Program-made: the position numbers and the translations under genes
Part shown: piece by piece, positions 14,302 to 16,261 of the stretch
Position numbering within the stretch: position 1 is the first letter of the stretch
Layout: each line of letters begins with the position of its first letter
Notes under the pieces: generated by a model
What the model was told of the DNA's origin: nothing
Database searches by the model: none
The model's input: only the letters and a program-made list of their open reading frames with translations
Assembly (NCBI GenBank): GCA_964647355.1
Contig: CAZYGK010000068.1
Location: 1-16,261, forward strand
Length of the DNA stretch: 16,261 nt
Source: SZUA-430 sp964647355
GTDB taxonomy: Bacteria; Pseudomonadota; Alphaproteobacteria; Micropepsales; Micropepsaceae
Direction of reading: 5' to 3'

Positions 14302-14313
14302 GGCGGAGGACAC

Positions 14314-15669
14314 ATGCAGTATTACTTTGCCGACCATGCTCTTCTGCCGGATGGCGTTTGCAACGGCGTTCGCATCGCCGTCGCGGACGGTGTGATTCGC
14401 AGCGCAGAGGTTGGGGCTGCCGCAGAAGGCGATCAGCCGATCCGCGGGCTCGTTCTGCCAGGGATGGCGAACGTGCACAGCCATGCCTTCCAACGGGCGA
14501 TGGCGGGGCTTGCGGAGTGGGATGCCGGCGGCCGCGACAATTTTTGGAGCTGGCGCGAGGCGATGTATCGCTTTGCCGAGCGGCTCGATCCGGATGCGCA
14601 ACTGGCCATCGCGCGCTTCCTCTTCGTCGAGATGCTGAAGGCGGGCTACACGTCCGTCGGCGAGTTCCACTATTTGCACAATCAGCCGGGCGGCGCCGCC
14701 TATGCGCCATCGACCGCGATGGCGGAGGCGGTTGCGCTTGCGGCCGCTGAGAGCGGGATCGCACTGACGCTGATGCCGACGCTCTATGTCACCGGCGGCG
14801 CGGACGGACGCGCTTTGAGCGAGCGGCAGAAGCGGTTCGGCAAGACGGTGCAGGAGTTGTTGGCGCTCCGCGAAGCGATGCGGGGCAAGGCCGGCGTGAC
14901 GCAGTTGGGCTTGGCGCTGCATTCGCTACGCGCGGTGCCGCCGGCGTTGATGCGCGAGGCGATTGCCGGGGTGGAGGCTTCTTCGCCGATCCACTTGCAT
15001 GCGGCGGAGCAGACCGGGGAAGTGGACGAGGCGATTGCGAAGTACGGAACGCGCCCGATCGACTACATCCTGACGCAGTTTCCGGTCGATCAGCGCTGGT
15101 GCTTCGTGCATGCGACGCACATGAACACGCGTGAGGCGCGGGCCTTGGCCGAGAGTGGCGCGGTGGCGGGCTTGTGCCCCACCACGGAGGCGAACCTTGG
15201 CGATGGAATCTTCCGGCTCACCGAGTTTTTCAACGCAGGCGGGCGCATCGCGGTTGGCGGCGATAGTCATGTCGCGGTCGATCCGGCCGAGGAGTTGAAG
15301 GCGCTCGAGTACTCGCAGCGCCTGTTGCATCGGCGGCGCAACGTGGCGGCGAGTGCGGGCCAGCCGCAGACGGCGGCGCGGCTTTGGGACGAGGCGGCGC
15401 GGAACGGCGCGCAGGTTCTGGGGCTCGATGCGGGCGAGGTCGCAGCGGGCAAGCGCGCGGATTTGATCGTGGTCGATACGGAGCATGTGTCGCTCGCCGG
15501 GCGCGATGGCGATCAGGCGCTGGCGAGCTATGTGTTCGTGACGGGGCGGCGCGCGGTGCGCGACGTGATGGTGGCGGGCACGTGGCTCGTCAGAGACCGG
15601 CATCACGCGCGCGAGCACGGCGCTATGACGCAATATCGGGCGTGCGTGAAAGCGATGCTATCGGCCTAG
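14314..15669 (+). CDS. hutF: Formimidoylglutamate deiminase
   Basis: The 451-residue amidohydrolase converts N-formimidoyl-L-glutamate to N-formyl-L-glutamate and ammonia, the step after HutI in the five-step histidine route. Visible active-site residues are His55 and His57 (NVHSHAFQRAM), Gln60, His229 and Glu232 (LHLHAAEQ region), His266/His269 (FVHATHMN), and Asp317 with Ser318 and His319 (GGDSHV). NFWSWREAMYRFAERL (76-91) is a HutF hallmark. Length fits the family. The ATG at 14314 has GGAGG 4 nt upstream. The product requires a formylglutamate deformylase (HutG), not present in this window. The TAG stop overlaps the stop of the facing gene. Confidence 0.96.
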   Translation: MQYYFADHALLPDGVCNGVRIAVADGVIRSAEVGAAAEGDQPIRGLVLPGMANVHSHAFQRAMAGLAEWDAGGRDNFWSWREAMYRFAERLDPDAQLAIARFLFVEMLKAGYTSVGEFHYLHNQPGGAAYAPSTAMAEAVALAAAESGIALTLMPTLYVTGGADGRALSERQKRFGKTVQELLALREAMRGKAGVTQLGLALHSLRAVPPALMREAIAGVEASSPIHLHAAEQTGEVDEAIAKYGTRPIDYILTQFPVDQRWCFVHATHMNTREARALAESGAVAGLCPTTEANLGDGIFRLTEFFNAGGRIAVGGDSHVAVDPAEELKALEYSQRLLHRRRNVAASAGQPQTAARLWDEAARNGAQVLGLDAGEVAAGKRADLIVVDTEHVSLAGRDGDQALASYVFVTGRRAVRDVMVAGTWLVRDRHHAREHGAMTQYRACVKAMLSA

Positions 15670-16013
15670 CGACCTTCGGCCCGCCGCCGCGACGCGAAGT
15701 GCCAGAACGCGCCAAGGAGATGCACTACGTGGACGAACAAGAAGATACCCACCATGACCGGCCAGGCGGTGTCGAAGTCCCGCCGTGCCTTTTCGCTAAC
15801 GTCCGTAAGTGCCACGGACAGCGTGAACACAATCGCTGCAAGGACCGGGGTCGCGGAAACGGCGAACGCAATCGGGGCGTACCAGGTGGGCTTGCCGGTG
15901 ATGCCCCACTGCATCGGAACCCTCGCGCCCTTCGGGAACGTGCGCGCCGCAATGATCGACAAGAGAGCGAGCACCGCAAGCGCGATGGCGATGATCACAA
16001 TGCGTGCCTCCAC
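15666..16013 (-). CDS. Small three-helix membrane protein, DUF1648-like
   Basis: The 115-residue product has helices at about 4-24, 45-67 and 85-108. Between the first two lies FPKGARVPMQWGITGKPTWYAP, which matches the pattern of DUF1648 segments (P-x-H/Q-W-G--G-P--Y) found in SdpI-like membrane proteins. Its function is unknown. The start is a GTG at 16013, with GGAGG 5 nt upstream; there is no ATG near the N terminus. It converges on hutF: the four bases CTAG (15666-15669) supply the TAG stop of both genes. It is probably a single-gene unit, separated from the gene to its right by the repeat at 16090-16172. Confidence 0.82.
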   Translation of the reverse strand: MEARIVIIAIALAVLALLSIIAARTFPKGARVPMQWGITGKPTWYAPIAFAVSATPVLAAIVFTLSVALTDVSEKARRDFDTAWPVMVGIFLFVHVVHLLGAFWHFASRRRAEGR

Positions 16014-16089
16014 GTCAGCCTCCGTCTTTAGGGCGGCAGGAGCGTAGCGTCTGAGGGCCGCTTTGTCATCGGCCGCGGAGAACTGGGCT

Positions 16090-16172
16090 CACCCGGGAGC
16101 GCGGCCATCTTGGCCGCCCTTACAGCGGTTGAAACTCAGCAAGAGCGGACAGGATGTCCGCGCTCCCGGGTG
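16090..16172. repeat. REPIN-like repeat (two inverted REP-type hairpins)
   Basis: Outer arms CACCCGGGAGCGCGG (16090-16104) and CCGCGCTCCCGGGTG (16158-16172) are perfect 15-bp inverted copies. Inside, each side forms its own hairpin: GCGGCCA/TGGCCGC (16101-16117, loop TCT) and GCGGACA/TGTCCGC (16145-16161, loop GGA). The part between is about 27 nt. Two REP-type hairpins in opposite orientation are the definition of a REPIN, an element moved by RAYT transposases encoded elsewhere. It lies between two minus-strand genes and may also stop transcription of the right-hand one. Confidence 0.7.
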
Positions 16173-16175
16173 CGG

Positions 16176-16261
16176 CTAACCACCGATGATGAGCGTGGGC
16201 ACACCCAGCGTGTTGTTGCGTACGGTGAAGACGCGGGTGCCGGGTTTGCGGCCGGTGCGGA
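16176..16261 (-). CDS. 3' end of an unidentified gene (partial)
   Basis: Read from the right edge on the minus strand, one frame gives 27 codons, ending in VRNNTLGVPTLIIGG, and stops with TAG at 16176-16178. Codon use is GC3-rich like its neighbours, and the REPIN begins directly after the stop, as REPINs usually do. The tail is too short to assign a family. Confidence 0.55.
   Translation of the reverse strand, partial: RTGRKPGTRVFTVRNNTLGVPTLIIGG

Noticed and set aside
13268..14395. 375-codon plus-strand open frame opposite hutI and running into hutF
   Set aside because: Antisense of hutI; it overlaps the hutF start in another frame and has no family features.

Overview
The window is GC-rich, densely coded bacterial DNA. 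It fits an alphaproteobacterium. The basis for this is inference: strong GC bias at third codon positions, many 4-bp ATGA overlaps between genes, CHAP-domain lipoproteins of an alphaproteobacterial style, a short-chain dehydrogenase that resembles Caulobacter D-xylose dehydrogenase from memory, and the HutI plus HutF route of histidine breakdown. No rRNA, tRNA, CRISPR array, transposase or prophage gene was seen.

Layout, left to right. At 1-302 a probable gene tail overlaps a TusA-family sulfur carrier. At 320-568, on the minus strand, two tandem genes encode 33- and 34-residue membrane peptides that are clearly related to each other. Each has a strong ribosome binding site. They diverge from a TetR regulator at 843. 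The regulator heads a tightly coupled efflux-type operon (843-4487): TetR, a lipoprotein-type HlyD adaptor, an ABC ATPase and an ABC-2 permease, similar in layout to the cecR-ybhGFSR locus of enterobacteria. Next come two tandem paralogous CHAP-domain lipoproteins (4696-6110), probable cell-wall amidases/peptidases.

At 6096-9170, minus strand, lies a two-gene signalling unit: a CheY-like single-domain response regulator followed by a large hybrid histidine kinase (sensor, HisKA, HATPase, two receivers, HPt). No DNA-binding output is encoded here. A 368-bp gap follows, then a 520-residue lipoprotein of unknown function (9539-11101). Its terminator lies inside the last codons of the convergent DUF3137-like membrane protein (11121-12116).

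At 12276-15669 is a histidine-degradation block. hutI is transcribed leftward and overlaps an SDR dehydrogenase by ATGA; hutF is transcribed rightward. They are divergent, and the 53-bp gap holds a perfect 15-bp-arm inverted repeat. HutI makes N-formimidoylglutamate and HutF deiminates it to N-formylglutamate. hutH, hutU and a deformylase must lie elsewhere. The right end has a small three-helix membrane protein whose stop codon shares the tetranucleotide CTAG with the hutF stop, a REPIN-like double-hairpin repeat (16090-16172), and the last codons of an unidentified minus-strand gene.

The least explained items are the twin membrane micropeptides with their own operator-like site opposite the TetR/ABC operon, and the inverted repeat between hutI and hutF. 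No wholly new multi-gene system could be proved from sequence alone.
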